Positions 47,901 to 57,868 of a stretch of DNA of 64,000 nucleotides are shown piece after piece. The stretch comes from HXMU1420-13 sp963691715 (GTDB lineage Bacteria > Bacteroidota > Rhodothermia > Balneolales > Balneolaceae): the NCBI GenBank assembly GCA_963691715.1, contig OY829281.1:1922001-1986000 (forward strand). Reading direction: 5' to 3'. A program made the translations under genes and the position numbers. The first letter of the stretch is position 1, and each line of letters starts with the position of its first letter. A model generated the notes under the pieces. It was not told the DNA's origin and did not search any database. It saw only the letters and a program-made list of their open reading frames with translations.

Positions 47901-50900
47901 TTATTTAATTACTGCAAATTTGTCTACATATTCGCCAATTCCAGGCGCTTCAACGTGATAGAAATAAATACCATAGGCAATATCTTCACTATCATTTGAT
48001 TTCAAATCCCAAGAAGCGGATCCATCATTAAAAGCTCCTTCATGCTCAATAATTCGAACTAATTCCCCTCTAATGTTAAAGATGCGAATAGTACATTCTC
48101 TTGGTAGATTAAAAAATTCTATTTTTCGTTCACCTCTACCAATAGCACCACTTGCTCTTTCCCAAGATGCTGCACCAACATAAGGATTAGGAACTACATA
48201 GATATTATCTAGTTGTTGGCTTGCAAGTGTATTATCCAGAGCACCAGCTCGCATAGCGAATTGGAAGGTATCATCAGAGCCAAACTCACGTGTAGTTGAT
48301 ATTCGAATTTTGTCACCTATTCCTGGAGCTACATTGTTCTCTCCAGCGAAGAACGTAACTGCAAATCTAAATTTATAGACCCTCCCTACTTTTTCCGCTA
48401 AAATTATAATGTCACCACCGCTTATAGTATCATCGTCATCATTATCTAAGATAAAGTAATCCGTCTGAGCTCCTGTCATTAAATTTTTTGCGAACAAGGG
48501 GGTCTCAAACCGACTATATCCCCCACCAAATCTTAGTGGTGGTTTGTAAGTACTATCAGCTGGATCAACAAATTCTAACACATAGTCGTGATCTGTTAGA
48601 ATAAAATCTGTTTTGTTGCCATTAACATCGGCAGTAACTGAAATTTCCCAATCGGTAGTCAACCCATCTAATTCGCTAGCATCAAGTCCAAAAATTTCGT
48701 TTTCTTGGCCCTCATTGGATATCCAACCTGTTTTATTTGATATAATTGATCCTCCCAATTCATTTGAGAAATTGATCGTAAATCCATCAATGATACTTGA
48801 TGTCCCTACAAATTCTGAGGATTTAATGACTTCAATTCCTTGGGTTAATTCTGTAACAGAATAATTCACCGTATTCCTCAAAACACCTAGCGTTGATGCA
48901 GAATCTGTGAAGCTTACTTCATATAGTTTAGATTCATCAACTAATGCATCTACAACGATGTTTACTTCTGCATAGCCTGTACCTGTTCCAGTAGTTACAC
49001 TGCTCAAGTCTGTGGTGGCTCCCCCAGCAACAAATCCTGCAGGCATTGTAGATGGTATTACAGCAGCAGCATTAGAAGAAGTTCCAACCACTTCACCGCT
49101 TCCACTAAGTGCAATTCTAAATGTATTTTCTTGTGGGTCAATACCAGGATCATCTCCACCTGATGAAGGAATACCTCTATCATAAGCTACTATTGCATAA
49201 TAGTATATTTTACCATTGGTTACCTGATTATCCACATAATAAAATTGGAGTCCAGTATTATCACCAACATTGTAAATAGCCTCACCATCTAATACTGTAA
49301 TGTTTCCAGAGATATCATTCTCTAAATCCCATTGAGCAATAGGCTCATAAAAAGTAGGGGTACCATTTACGTCTGTAATGGTTCTGGCATCACTTAATAA
49401 GTTATCCGTTCCTTTATATAATCGGTATCCTTCAAAATCAAAATCTTGCAAAAAGCGGTCAAAACTTGCAACTGAAAGTGTGTCCCAAGAGAGAATCACC
49501 TGTTTGTCGCCAGTAACCGCTGTTAGAGTTGGGGTGATAGGTGGTTGAGCAAAATTATAATCAGAATTATATATATTTTGTACCGTTCGTCTATTTTTGA
49601 AAAAATCTTCTTGATCATTTCCAAAAATCCAAGCGGTAGAGAAAAAATCAGTTGATTTCGCATTGGGATCATTCTCAGAAAATAATTCTACTTCACCAGA
49701 AGTGAATAATATAAATGGTTCATCAGCAACAACGGTAGATGGTTCCTCATAATCTGGATTTGAAAAAAGTGTTGCGGCTATCCTTGTGAATAACCACGTA
49801 TCATCTCTTAAGTTATCTCCCGACTCATAGAATGGACGTGTATTCAAATCAAATCCAGTTAAACCAATTTGATCAGATTCATCAACATCTAATTCATTGT
49901 AATTAGGTTCACCATTTGTAGGTAAGCCATCACCTTCTCCTTCATCAGGGCCAGGATAATTTAAATCGAATGGGCTTAAACCATCCCTCCCTACATCGTT
50001 ATTTAGAGTCTCCCCTACATCCCACACGCCATTTTCGTTCGCATCATTAAATCCTACCCAGTCTAAATTTTCATCGGTTGTGAACCATTTCTCTGCTTTA
50101 TAAGCACTTTTAGCTTGGTAAGATTCATTATAAAAAATTTCGAATTGAGCTTGATCATAATTACTGGATACATAATTATCAATTTCAGATTGTGATGTAA
50201 GAACCAAATAATCTTCACTAAATCTTGATTCATCTGTTATTCCATCTAAATCATCATCCAAACCATTCACATCATTCGCTGGTGATTCAAGAAAAGCAAA
50301 TCCTGTGTATCCTAATTCATACTCACTTTCTCCAGCTGCAGAAGGTCTACCAATTCCATTTGAGTCCCAACCATATACAAGATCAAGCAACGGATCATAG
50401 GATGCATTATCATCATCTTCGTCTTGTCCTAGACCATAATCCACAATTTGGGAAAAGAATAATCTTGATTGATCGTTTTCACTCTTGTTGGTGATTCTAT
50501 AGATAATGAACATAGTGTCTTCTGCAAGTATATTCGCCCATTGAAATAATCGAATTTGTGTTTGTAATCCTAAACCACCAATGGTTGGATCTTCAAGTGG
50601 GCTTGGAAAATAAACACCTAGATTACTATGAGGGCCTTCAGTTTCGAGACCAACAGCATATTCATAGTCAGAAAAATCATCCATTACATAGTAAGATTCT
50701 AAGTCAGCACTGGCAAATCGACCATCACGCCCATTCCACGTACCAGGCCAACCAGATACATCTTCATCTAATCTATCGGGCCAAAATTCTGGCCAGCTTG
50801 TTTCATCATTGGATAAGGCTGGTACAGGGGCCACACCTAATGTTAATGGATCTATTCTATTTGGATTGTTGAACCCTGGTAAGGGGAGCCATCCCCATAA

Positions 50901-51332
50901 ATCTCCATTATAAGGGCTATTTCTGGCACCTGCTTCTCTATAGTTTATTAGTACTGGATTTAATAAAGTATCTGGCCTAAAATTTGGGTCAGTTGTAATA
51001 TCTATATAATCTTGTAATGTACTTACTCTATCAGAAGCTACCGCTTCTACGTAGGCAGAGACTACAACACCAACACCATCTATGTGTCTTCCACCAATAC
51101 CTCGTGGCCAAACTCCCCAAGGTCTATCATTCCAACGGGATAATTCACCATGGTTTCGAAAGTTAGTTTCAATGAGGTTTCCGTTAATTACACCTCTAGC
51201 AACATTATCAAATTCGCCTCTGTAAACAACCCCATCTAGAGAATCTGGAATTGTTTGTTGTGCTGAGACTGAAGCCCAATATAATGAGACTAATGATAAC
51301 AGTATCGCCGATTTAATCAATCGTTTTTGCAT
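47901..51332 (-). CDS. Large secreted protein with fibronectin-type and FlgD-like tail
   Basis: 1143 residues. Signal peptide to about AQQ (25). The N-terminal half is rich in Asp, Asn and Gly with calcium-loop-like stretches (SENDPNAK, DLDGITDESRF, DANENGVWDVGE), followed near 610-720 by a fibronectin-like segment (TAVTGDKQVILSWDTLSVAS, FEGYRLYKGTDN). The C-terminus has VVPNPYVGAASWE and a FlgD-like beta domain (FFNLPRECTIRIFNIRGELV) ending in YVDKFAVIK, a form used for surface attachment in this lineage. Its function is unknown, but it takes the place of a SusD gene beside the receptor, 11 bases after it. Confidence 0.75.
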   Translation of the reverse strand: MQKRLIKSAILLSLVSLYWASVSAQQTIPDSLDGVVYRGEFDNVARGVINGNLIETNFRNHGELSRWNDRPWGVWPRGIGGRHIDGVGVVVSAYVEAVASDRVSTLQDYIDITTDPNFRPDTLLNPVLINYREAGARNSPYNGDLWGWLPLPGFNNPNRIDPLTLGVAPVPALSNDETSWPEFWPDRLDEDVSGWPGTWNGRDGRFASADLESYYVMDDFSDYEYAVGLETEGPHSNLGVYFPSPLEDPTIGGLGLQTQIRLFQWANILAEDTMFIIYRITNKSENDQSRLFFSQIVDYGLGQDEDDDNASYDPLLDLVYGWDSNGIGRPSAAGESEYELGYTGFAFLESPANDVNGLDDDLDGITDESRFSEDYLVLTSQSEIDNYVSSNYDQAQFEIFYNESYQAKSAYKAEKWFTTDENLDWVGFNDANENGVWDVGETLNNDVGRDGLSPFDLNYPGPDEGEGDGLPTNGEPNYNELDVDESDQIGLTGFDLNTRPFYESGDNLRDDTWLFTRIAATLFSNPDYEEPSTVVADEPFILFTSGEVELFSENDPNAKSTDFFSTAWIFGNDQEDFFKNRRTVQNIYNSDYNFAQPPITPTLTAVTGDKQVILSWDTLSVASFDRFLQDFDFEGYRLYKGTDNLLSDARTITDVNGTPTFYEPIAQWDLENDISGNITVLDGEAIYNVGDNTGLQFYYVDNQVTNGKIYYYAIVAYDRGIPSSGGDDPGIDPQENTFRIALSGSGEVVGTSSNAAAVIPSTMPAGFVAGGATTDLSSVTTGTGTGYAEVNIVVDALVDESKLYEVSFTDSASTLGVLRNTVNYSVTELTQGIEVIKSSEFVGTSSIIDGFTINFSNELGGSIISNKTGWISNEGQENEIFGLDASELDGLTTDWEISVTADVNGNKTDFILTDHDYVLEFVDPADSTYKPPLRFGGGYSRFETPLFAKNLMTGAQTDYFILDNDDDDTISGGDIIILAEKVGRVYKFRFAVTFFAGENNVAPGIGDKIRISTTREFGSDDTFQFAMRAGALDNTLASQQLDNIYVVPNPYVGAASWERASGAIGRGERKIEFFNLPRECTIRIFNIRGELVRIIEHEGAFNDGSASWDLKSNDSEDIAYGIYFYHVEAPGIGEYVDKFAVIK

Positions 51333-51343
51333 TACTATCTACT

Positions 51344-54121
51344 TTAAAAATTATAACTTAAACCAATTTTGATACTTCTTGGAGCACCACGTCTTTGCTG
51401 ATCATAAAACCATTCTTGGTAAGAATTTAGACCACCAGGTCTAGACCCCTCACTGTTTAATAATCTGAATAATTCCGTTGATTCGTCTGCTCTACCAGTA
51501 TCGGTATAAATACCAAAATGAGGTGCAGAATCGAATACATTATCAATTTGTATAAATAACTCCGCATTATGTTTTAACGAAGGCGGTTTGTAATATGCTC
51601 TTATGTCTGAATTAAACCATGTTGGTGTATCTTCATTATTTGGAGTTAACGAAGAAATATTATCTCTAATGGTTGTATAAGGACTACCAGTTTGCAATGT
51701 ATTTATAGCAGATAATGTGAGGCCAAATTTACTAGTCCATGTAATTGAGTTGTTTAACACATTACGTTTATCCCAATTTAATCTATTAATTTGGATGATA
51801 TCTTCTGCGTTTGACACAAATCTATTAAATCTTTCCGCTGGGCTAGAAGCTGAACCGCTAGCAAACTGTAAGGTATAGTCTATGGTCCATGCAAATTGAC
51901 CTTTTCCTCTTTCATATAATGATAGAGTAAACCCTTTTATAGTACCATAATCAATATTTTCTAACCGTCCAACAGGTACACCAATATTACCTCGTACTGC
52001 AGTTTGTCCCGCAAGCTCCCTAATATCTTTAGAGAATACGGTTAGGTCAAGTCCCATAGATTCTGTTAATCCTTGTTGTAGACCTACTTCAAACTGTAAT
52101 GTTCTCTCGGGTTCTAAATTTGCATTGCCTACAGAATATGCAGCAGCTCCTTGTCCTCGATCAAATTCATTATTTACATACAACAGATTTAATTGAGGAG
52201 TTTGGAAAAATAATCCAGCAGAAAAACGCATGACTCCTGTTTCCGAGATAGGGAAAGCAACTCCAAATCTAGGGCTTATCTGATAGGTAGGATCAGCTTG
52301 CACTCGATTAGAAATCATTTGATCTGGGTTGTCAGGATCAGAGATCATCGATTTTTCAAATTGTGTGTAGTCTCTGGCAACTACAAAATCTGGTTCAAAA
52401 TAATCGAATCTTAAACCTGCATTAACAATAAGATTTTCAAATTCTAATTTTACCTGTGAATAAGCAGCGGCCTCCCATGGATTTACTTCAAGACTGTTAT
52501 TAGCACCAGGATCATCTGATCTAAAGGCTTCTCCACTAGCTGGGTTTACGCTAACACCAAATGATTCATTATCTAAGTGGTGGAAACGTGCAGAGGCTCC
52601 AGATTTCCACAATACGATATTATTTACTTGTGAAGTGTAATCGGCAACAACGGTTTGGGATTGGGTAACTTCTTGACTTGAGTACAAATAATTCCCCCCC
52701 ATTGCAAAAGCATTTGCTCCTTGTTGGAAAGCTAATGATGGAGCTACATAGCGACCATCCAAAGTACCTGTTGCGCTCACATCGTCGTATAAAAAGCTAT
52801 CGCTCTGGTCATCTAAAAAACTATAAGAAAGGTTTGCAAATGAGTTATCACCAATGGAATATCTAAGACCAACGATATGCGTTTGATTAGAAAATTCATA
52901 AGGGTTAATTCCATCAGGATTGTATTTATATCCGTGATCGTAATTTTTCCCATCACCAAATTGATAAAAAAGATTATAATCTAACTTTAATCGGCTATTA
53001 AATTCATAAACAACAGATGAATTCAACGATAATCTATCTTGTCGATTCAGAGATTCAAAGTCTCCAGTTCCACTTGCTTGTAATAGCCATGTTTCTGGGT
53101 CATCACCTGTTCGTATTTCATCGCTTTGAATATCGCTCGGTCTAAATAGATCTCTACCAATTAAATGGCCCTCCCATTTAACCATACGTAATGTTGTTTG
53201 AAAACTTAATTTATTTTTAATTATCGGACCACCTAAAGAAACTTGATAATCTTGATCCCCGATTAAAGGAGCAGCTTCTGAATAACTAAATTTTTTATTT
53301 GAAAAATCACTTGCTCCAAGAAAGTTTGTTTGATCTGTATTTCTAGTAACGAATTCAAGCTGTCTGTTACTGGCTATTTTACCTACAAATCCTAAAAAAT
53401 TGCCTGACCATTCGTTAGAAACACCTTTGGTTACAATATTAACCACACCGCTAAGAGCTTGTCCATATTCTGCATTAAAAACACCACTAATAACTTCAAG
53501 ACTAGAAACCATGTTTTGTTCAACATCGAAAGATGCTCCATTATTAAAAGCATTGTTTATAGGAACACCATTCACCAAATAAGATACTTCTCCTGTTCTT
53601 CCTCCACGAAAGTGCCCATCAACAACTCCAGCTTGCTGGTTTATTGCTTCATTAATACTTACAAGTGGTAATGCTTCTAATTGCTCAGAGCTTATATACG
53701 CCGTAGTGGTAGTTCTATCTTTTTCTACAATCGGCCTCTCAGCAGTTACCACTATTTCTTGACCTTCAATGACTTCCTCTTTCATTGTCATATCAACAGT
53801 GGTTGTTTTATCGACTATTACTTCAACTTTTTCAACTTTTACGGTAGCAAAGCCGATATATGAAAATACAACAGTGTATGTACCGGGGTCTAAATTAACA
53901 ATGGAATATCTCCCGTCAATGTCTGTCAAGGTTCCTCTTGTTGTCCCTTCTATAAAAACTTGAACCCCAATTAGGGTTTCCCCAAAATCGTCGATGACTG
54001 TGCCTGCAATTTTACCTTTTGTACCAAAAGATTCATTTTCTGAACTTGCAAAAGAATAAATAAAACAAAAAATGGATAGGAATACCGTTAATCCAAATTT
54101 GATTAACAAACTTTTCTTCAT
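51344..54121 (-). CDS. TonB-dependent receptor with N-terminal carboxypeptidase-like domain
   Basis: 925 residues. Signal peptide (hydrophobic 9-25), a CarboxypepD-regulatory-like domain at about 35-115 (KIAGTVIDDFGETLIGVQVF, GRYSIVNLDPGTYTVVFSYI), a plug at about 130-240 (SINEAINQQAGVVDGHFRGG, VNGVPINNAF, VFNAEYGQALSGVVNIVTKG), then a beta barrel ending in aromatic SYNF. It imports a substrate using TonB energy. The N-terminal domain places it in the SusC-like group though no SusD partner is adjacent. Confidence 0.93.
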   Translation of the reverse strand: MKKSLLIKFGLTVFLSIFCFIYSFASSENESFGTKGKIAGTVIDDFGETLIGVQVFIEGTTRGTLTDIDGRYSIVNLDPGTYTVVFSYIGFATVKVEKVEVIVDKTTTVDMTMKEEVIEGQEIVVTAERPIVEKDRTTTTAYISSEQLEALPLVSINEAINQQAGVVDGHFRGGRTGEVSYLVNGVPINNAFNNGASFDVEQNMVSSLEVISGVFNAEYGQALSGVVNIVTKGVSNEWSGNFLGFVGKIASNRQLEFVTRNTDQTNFLGASDFSNKKFSYSEAAPLIGDQDYQVSLGGPIIKNKLSFQTTLRMVKWEGHLIGRDLFRPSDIQSDEIRTGDDPETWLLQASGTGDFESLNRQDRLSLNSSVVYEFNSRLKLDYNLFYQFGDGKNYDHGYKYNPDGINPYEFSNQTHIVGLRYSIGDNSFANLSYSFLDDQSDSFLYDDVSATGTLDGRYVAPSLAFQQGANAFAMGGNYLYSSQEVTQSQTVVADYTSQVNNIVLWKSGASARFHHLDNESFGVSVNPASGEAFRSDDPGANNSLEVNPWEAAAYSQVKLEFENLIVNAGLRFDYFEPDFVVARDYTQFEKSMISDPDNPDQMISNRVQADPTYQISPRFGVAFPISETGVMRFSAGLFFQTPQLNLLYVNNEFDRGQGAAAYSVGNANLEPERTLQFEVGLQQGLTESMGLDLTVFSKDIRELAGQTAVRGNIGVPVGRLENIDYGTIKGFTLSLYERGKGQFAWTIDYTLQFASGSASSPAERFNRFVSNAEDIIQINRLNWDKRNVLNNSITWTSKFGLTLSAINTLQTGSPYTTIRDNISSLTPNNEDTPTWFNSDIRAYYKPPSLKHNAELFIQIDNVFDSAPHFGIYTDTGRADESTELFRLLNSEGSRPGGLNSYQEWFYDQQRRGAPRSIKIGLSYNF

Positions 54122-54139
54122 GATATAAATGATTTAAAT

Positions 54140-54166
54140 CAGGCATGGCAAGAGCTGCCATGCCTG
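54140..54166 (-). promoter_or_regulatory. Perfect hairpin between the carbohydrate-module and receptor genes
   Basis: An 11-bp perfect inverted repeat CAGGCATGGCA (54140-54150) and TGCCATGCCTG (54156-54166) around AGAGC in the transcript. It is followed by mixed A/T, not a T run, so it is more likely an mRNA-stabilising or processing hairpin than a full terminator. It ends 18 bases before the receptor ATG. Confidence 0.6.
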
Positions 54167-54188
54167 TTAATATTAGAATAGCTTTTGC

Positions 54189-56558
54189 TTATTTGATAAG
54201 CATCATTTTTCTAGACTGTACAAAATTAGCTGCACTAATTCTATACACATACATTCCTGACGCCAAGCTAGAAGCGTCGAATTTTTGTGTATGACTACCT
54301 GCACTCATTTTTTCGTTACTTAGTAACGTAGCAACCTTTTGACCTAACATGTTAAACACTTCTAAAGTAACATCAGATGCAGCCGGAAGCGTAAATTGAA
54401 TATTAGTACTAGGATTAAATGGATTTGGATAGTTTTGCTCTAAAGTAAATGCAACTGGAGCTGTGATATCATCTTCATTTGAACTTGGTACAGCATCAGC
54501 ACCAACAAGTGCTACAACTTCCCAATCCGATGGAGTGTTCCACCATGCGCTGGTACTTTTTGAAGACCATGCAAGTTGAGCATCTCTACCAGTGTCATCA
54601 TTATCATTGATAGCCAGCTGGAATGGTATGGTAGTAACTCCAGTACCAGTAGGATAATCAAAGTCTTTAGCGCCTGTATTAACCCCACTAAATTCAAGAG
54701 TACTCATTACAGTAAGCAATCGATACATGCCAGCTTGAGAGCTATCACCAATTGTTTGAGAGTTACCTACTAGTTGATTGAATCCAGGAGTGCCTGCATC
54801 GCCATCCCAAGCATGGATGTAAGGGCTAGCCCCTTCCATAAATCCAGCACGTAATTGATAATCTGGCTCATCCCCAGACTCAAAGTCAGAATGATCAGAA
54901 CCAGTAATAACTGATTGTGGCTCGTATGTACCGATACCACCTTCCCAGCTATCATAGTTCCAGCCGCCACCACCATTATCAGCATTTGGCGTAGGTACAA
55001 TAATGTCGTCCATGATTTCTGCATAAATTACCATAAGATCTGTACCAGTAGTATTTTCAAAGCCTACCCAGAATTTACCAGATACATCTGCATCCGAGTC
55101 AGCTCCAGAACCTTCTACTTGTGGGCTATTTTGATCAATAGTAAAAGGCATATAAGAATCTGGGAAAAATGCAGCAAGAGTAGCTGCTTCAGGTACTACA
55201 CCTGTTTCTAAAGCACCAGCAACAGCTTCTACTGCATCTTCACTTAGCTCGTAGATGTAGTTTTCAGCCACTGTCATGCTTGTTGTAATTGATTTCGCTG
55301 TCATATCACTGGCAGAGCCTTTTTCAGATAGACCGATTACACCATAATGTGCCTCGAAATCAGCAACATAATTTGGATGAGGAGCTTTTGTAGTATGAGT
55401 AAATGTTAACCCATTTGCTGGATCTACCGAACCCACAAGTCCACCTCCGTCAGTGGTCGTAAACGCAGTATCTGCAAAAAATACATCATAGCTGGCTGCT
55501 CCATTATCGGTGATGGTTATAGTAACAATACCATCAGCAGTTGATACTGCAAAATCTGGAGCATCTGGTACTACATCTTCAACTTGCGTGAATATTACGT
55601 TATCAATATAAACATCACCAGCTGCAGAGTTTACTTCAAACCCTAGACGCATTGATGGCCAAACTTCACCGATCGCAAAATCACGAGTGTATGTTTTCAT
55701 TTCTGTATCAATAGTGATTAAACCTTCGCTCGTGTTTGGATCAAGATATCTTGCCCAACCGCCACCAACTTCACCAATGAACAAATGTACATCGTGCGTA
55801 CCTTCATCAGTTCGTGCATCAAACGATACAGTATATGGCTTACCTACTTCAAGAGCTGCCAATTGAGTTGAATCAAAAGGTTGGTTAGCTTGGATATCAT
55901 AAATATTTCCTGTACCTGGTAAGTCAAGGAATCTTAATTCGCCATCAACAATTTCACCACCTTCTAACCAATCTGAATCTGCCGAAAAATCACCATTTTT
56001 CACAATATTGTTGGTAGCTTTACGTAATTTTACGTTATCAATATTTAGGTTAGCAGCGTCAGCTCCGACTTCAAATCCGAGCTTCATAGCATCCCAAGTT
56101 TCAGTAACAAAAGTAGTAAGTGTGTATGTTTTTGTTTCACCGTCAACAGTAACATCACCATCACCACCAGAAGCCCAATATCGTTCCCATCCACCGCCAT
56201 TATGTCCTAAAAACACATGAAAGGTTTTTGCACCATCAGGGCTGCTTGCGTCAAAACTTAGTTCCCAAGTTCCTCCACCTGCAAGTGCAGCTATTTGTTC
56301 AGTTGTTAATACTTGGTAAGCTTGTATTTCCCATGGATTTCCAGCAGTTGTTACGTCAAATGATAATGTATCATTGAAAGTAGCAGTTCCGTTTCCCCCT
56401 TCAGTAACCCATAAAGAGTCACCTAGCGAAAAATCACCGTTAAAAACGATATTTTCGCCGTAAAACATATTTTGCGCATTAGTATCAGCAGCAAAACTTA
56501 GCATTAATAGCATCGCCAATATAGACGAGGCTAGACATCTCATCGTAGCTTTAATCAT
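54189..56558 (-). CDS. Secreted carbohydrate-module protein with sorting tail
   Basis: 789 residues. Signal peptide (cleavage near NAQ at 29). Two CBM4/9-like modules repeat at about 35-185 and 190-345, each with VFNGDF or VKNGDF, FHVFLGHNGGGWERYW or VHLFIGEVGGGWARYL, and DNV. Then a Fn3-like linker (to about 420), a CBM9-like module near 590-690 (FQLAINDNDDTGRDAQLAWS), and a C-terminal tail FTLEQNYPNPFNPST with a beta domain ending MMLIK, the sorting form seen in this lineage. It likely binds polysaccharide outside the cell. It is the first gene of the operon and the nearest to the LacI regulator. Confidence 0.82.
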   Translation of the reverse strand: MIKATMRCLASSILAMLLMLSFAADTNAQNMFYGENIVFNGDFSLGDSLWVTEGGNGTATFNDTLSFDVTTAGNPWEIQAYQVLTTEQIAALAGGGTWELSFDASSPDGAKTFHVFLGHNGGGWERYWASGGDGDVTVDGETKTYTLTTFVTETWDAMKLGFEVGADAANLNIDNVKLRKATNNIVKNGDFSADSDWLEGGEIVDGELRFLDLPGTGNIYDIQANQPFDSTQLAALEVGKPYTVSFDARTDEGTHDVHLFIGEVGGGWARYLDPNTSEGLITIDTEMKTYTRDFAIGEVWPSMRLGFEVNSAAGDVYIDNVIFTQVEDVVPDAPDFAVSTADGIVTITITDNGAASYDVFFADTAFTTTDGGGLVGSVDPANGLTFTHTTKAPHPNYVADFEAHYGVIGLSEKGSASDMTAKSITTSMTVAENYIYELSEDAVEAVAGALETGVVPEAATLAAFFPDSYMPFTIDQNSPQVEGSGADSDADVSGKFWVGFENTTGTDLMVIYAEIMDDIIVPTPNADNGGGGWNYDSWEGGIGTYEPQSVITGSDHSDFESGDEPDYQLRAGFMEGASPYIHAWDGDAGTPGFNQLVGNSQTIGDSSQAGMYRLLTVMSTLEFSGVNTGAKDFDYPTGTGVTTIPFQLAINDNDDTGRDAQLAWSSKSTSAWWNTPSDWEVVALVGADAVPSSNEDDITAPVAFTLEQNYPNPFNPSTNIQFTLPAASDVTLEVFNMLGQKVATLLSNEKMSAGSHTQKFDASSLASGMYVYRISAANFVQSRKMMLIK

Positions 56559-56686
56559 ATTATTAAGTTTTTATTTTGGTTAGTAAGAAAAAGTCTTAGA
56601 ATTGCAGAAATGAGTGATCCAACAATTGGCCAATTCTTGATCTTAAGTGTATCAAATCGTGTTGAAATAAACAACCTAAAATGAGA

Positions 56687-56712
56687 TTTTTTCTCAATTA
56701 AATGAGAAAAAT
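56687..56712. promoter_or_regulatory. Candidate LacI operator, site 1
   Basis: TTTTTTCTCA-ATTAAA-TGAGAAAAAT, nearly perfect inverted repeat with a 6-base centre, about 130 bases upstream of the carbohydrate-module gene. It shares its plan with site 2. Confidence 0.5.
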
Positions 56713-56801
56713 TTCTTTGATTTTAATATTTAAACCTACATAATTCTAAAAATTAACTTTTTTTCCTTCACATCTGGTAAAATTCTTATTTTTTTATGAT
56801 A

Positions 56802-56827
56802 TTTTTTCCCAAATTCATGAGAAAATT
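56802..56827. promoter_or_regulatory. Candidate LacI operator, site 2
   Basis: TTTTTTCCCA-AATTCA-TGAGAAAATT, the same half-sites as site 1 with one change, 115 bases away centre to centre and about 30 bases before the LacI start. Two copies of one repeat in a divergent gap fit autoregulation. Confidence 0.5.
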
Positions 56828-56855
56828 TCCCAAGCCTTTAAATTCTAACCGTTGA

Positions 56856-57866
56856 ATGATGAAAAAAGTTACTTTACAAGATATATCTGAGCAAACTGGA
56901 TTATCTTTGTCCACAGTTTCTAGGATCTTGCGCGGAGAATCTGGCCCTAATTCCCAGAATGTTGAAAAAACGATTGATGTTGCTTTGAAGCTTAAATACC
57001 CCCTCAACATTAATCAATTGAAAGATAAATATAATTTTAATTCTCAAATCCGTATTGCATTCTTAACTACGCATTTTCCTAGTGAATTTTATGCCTCTTT
57101 GTTTGCCGGTATTAATCAATCGACCGAATCCTCTAATTTTGACATAACCATTCATCATGTAAATGTTCAGAAAACGAACATTATTGATTATATGAAAGCA
57201 TTAATTGCCCAAGATTTCCACGGGGCAATTCTCTTTTTACCTATGTTAGATGAAGAAATTTATGCCCAACTAGTTAAAGAAATCCCACCTTCTTTCGCTT
57301 TTATTTCGGTGTTACCTATTCAAAACCCAGCAGTAGATACTATAACGTTCGATTCTTATGGAGGAGGATATCTTGTTGCGCAACATTTTCATAAAAAAGG
57401 ATATGAAAACGTTGGCATTGTCAATGGGCCTATAAGTCGTCAAGAGTCACTTTTGAGAAGGAATGGATTTCAAGATTATATTTCTAAATGCGATGGTATT
57501 GAATTGATGTGGAGTTATAATGGAAATTTTGATTATATAGATGGGTTCACAGCCTTCGCTCACTTTTTAAATAGTAAAAATAAACCTCGAGCTATCTTTT
57601 TTGTAAACGATGTAATGTGTGTAAGCTTTTTAGCAAAGGCTACGGAATATGGAATTAATGTTCCAAAAGATCTTGCTCTGGCTGGATTTGATGATTTACC
57701 GTTGTGTGAATACGTATATCCTGCTATTACTTCTATAAGAACTGATTACTTTTTACTTGGGAAGAAGGCACTTGGTGTTTTAAAAAGCAAATTAAATGGT
57801 GATGAAAGACAAACAGGAATACAAAGCTTAATTCCTGTTTCTATATCAAAAAGAGAGTCTAGTTAA
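56856..57866 (+). CDS. LacI-family transcriptional regulator
   Basis: 336 residues. Helix-turn-helix at the N-terminus (TLQDISEQTGLSLSTVSRIL) and hinge region, then a periplasmic-binding-protein-like sugar sensor with IRIAFLTTHFPSEFYASLFA, DTITFDSYGGGYLVAQHF and LALAGFDDLPLCEYVYPAIT, typical of the family. ATG 56856 gives MMKKVTLQD; ATG 56859 is equally possible. Divergent from the carbohydrate-module operon, it is the obvious sensor of its substrate. It ends 2 bases from the convergent SGNH gene. Confidence 0.9.
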   Translation: MMKKVTLQDISEQTGLSLSTVSRILRGESGPNSQNVEKTIDVALKLKYPLNINQLKDKYNFNSQIRIAFLTTHFPSEFYASLFAGINQSTESSNFDITIHHVNVQKTNIIDYMKALIAQDFHGAILFLPMLDEEIYAQLVKEIPPSFAFISVLPIQNPAVDTITFDSYGGGYLVAQHFHKKGYENVGIVNGPISRQESLLRRNGFQDYISKCDGIELMWSYNGNFDYIDGFTAFAHFLNSKNKPRAIFFVNDVMCVSFLAKATEYGINVPKDLALAGFDDLPLCEYVYPAITSIRTDYFLLGKKALGVLKSKLNGDERQTGIQSLIPVSISKRESS

Positions 57867-57868
57867 AT

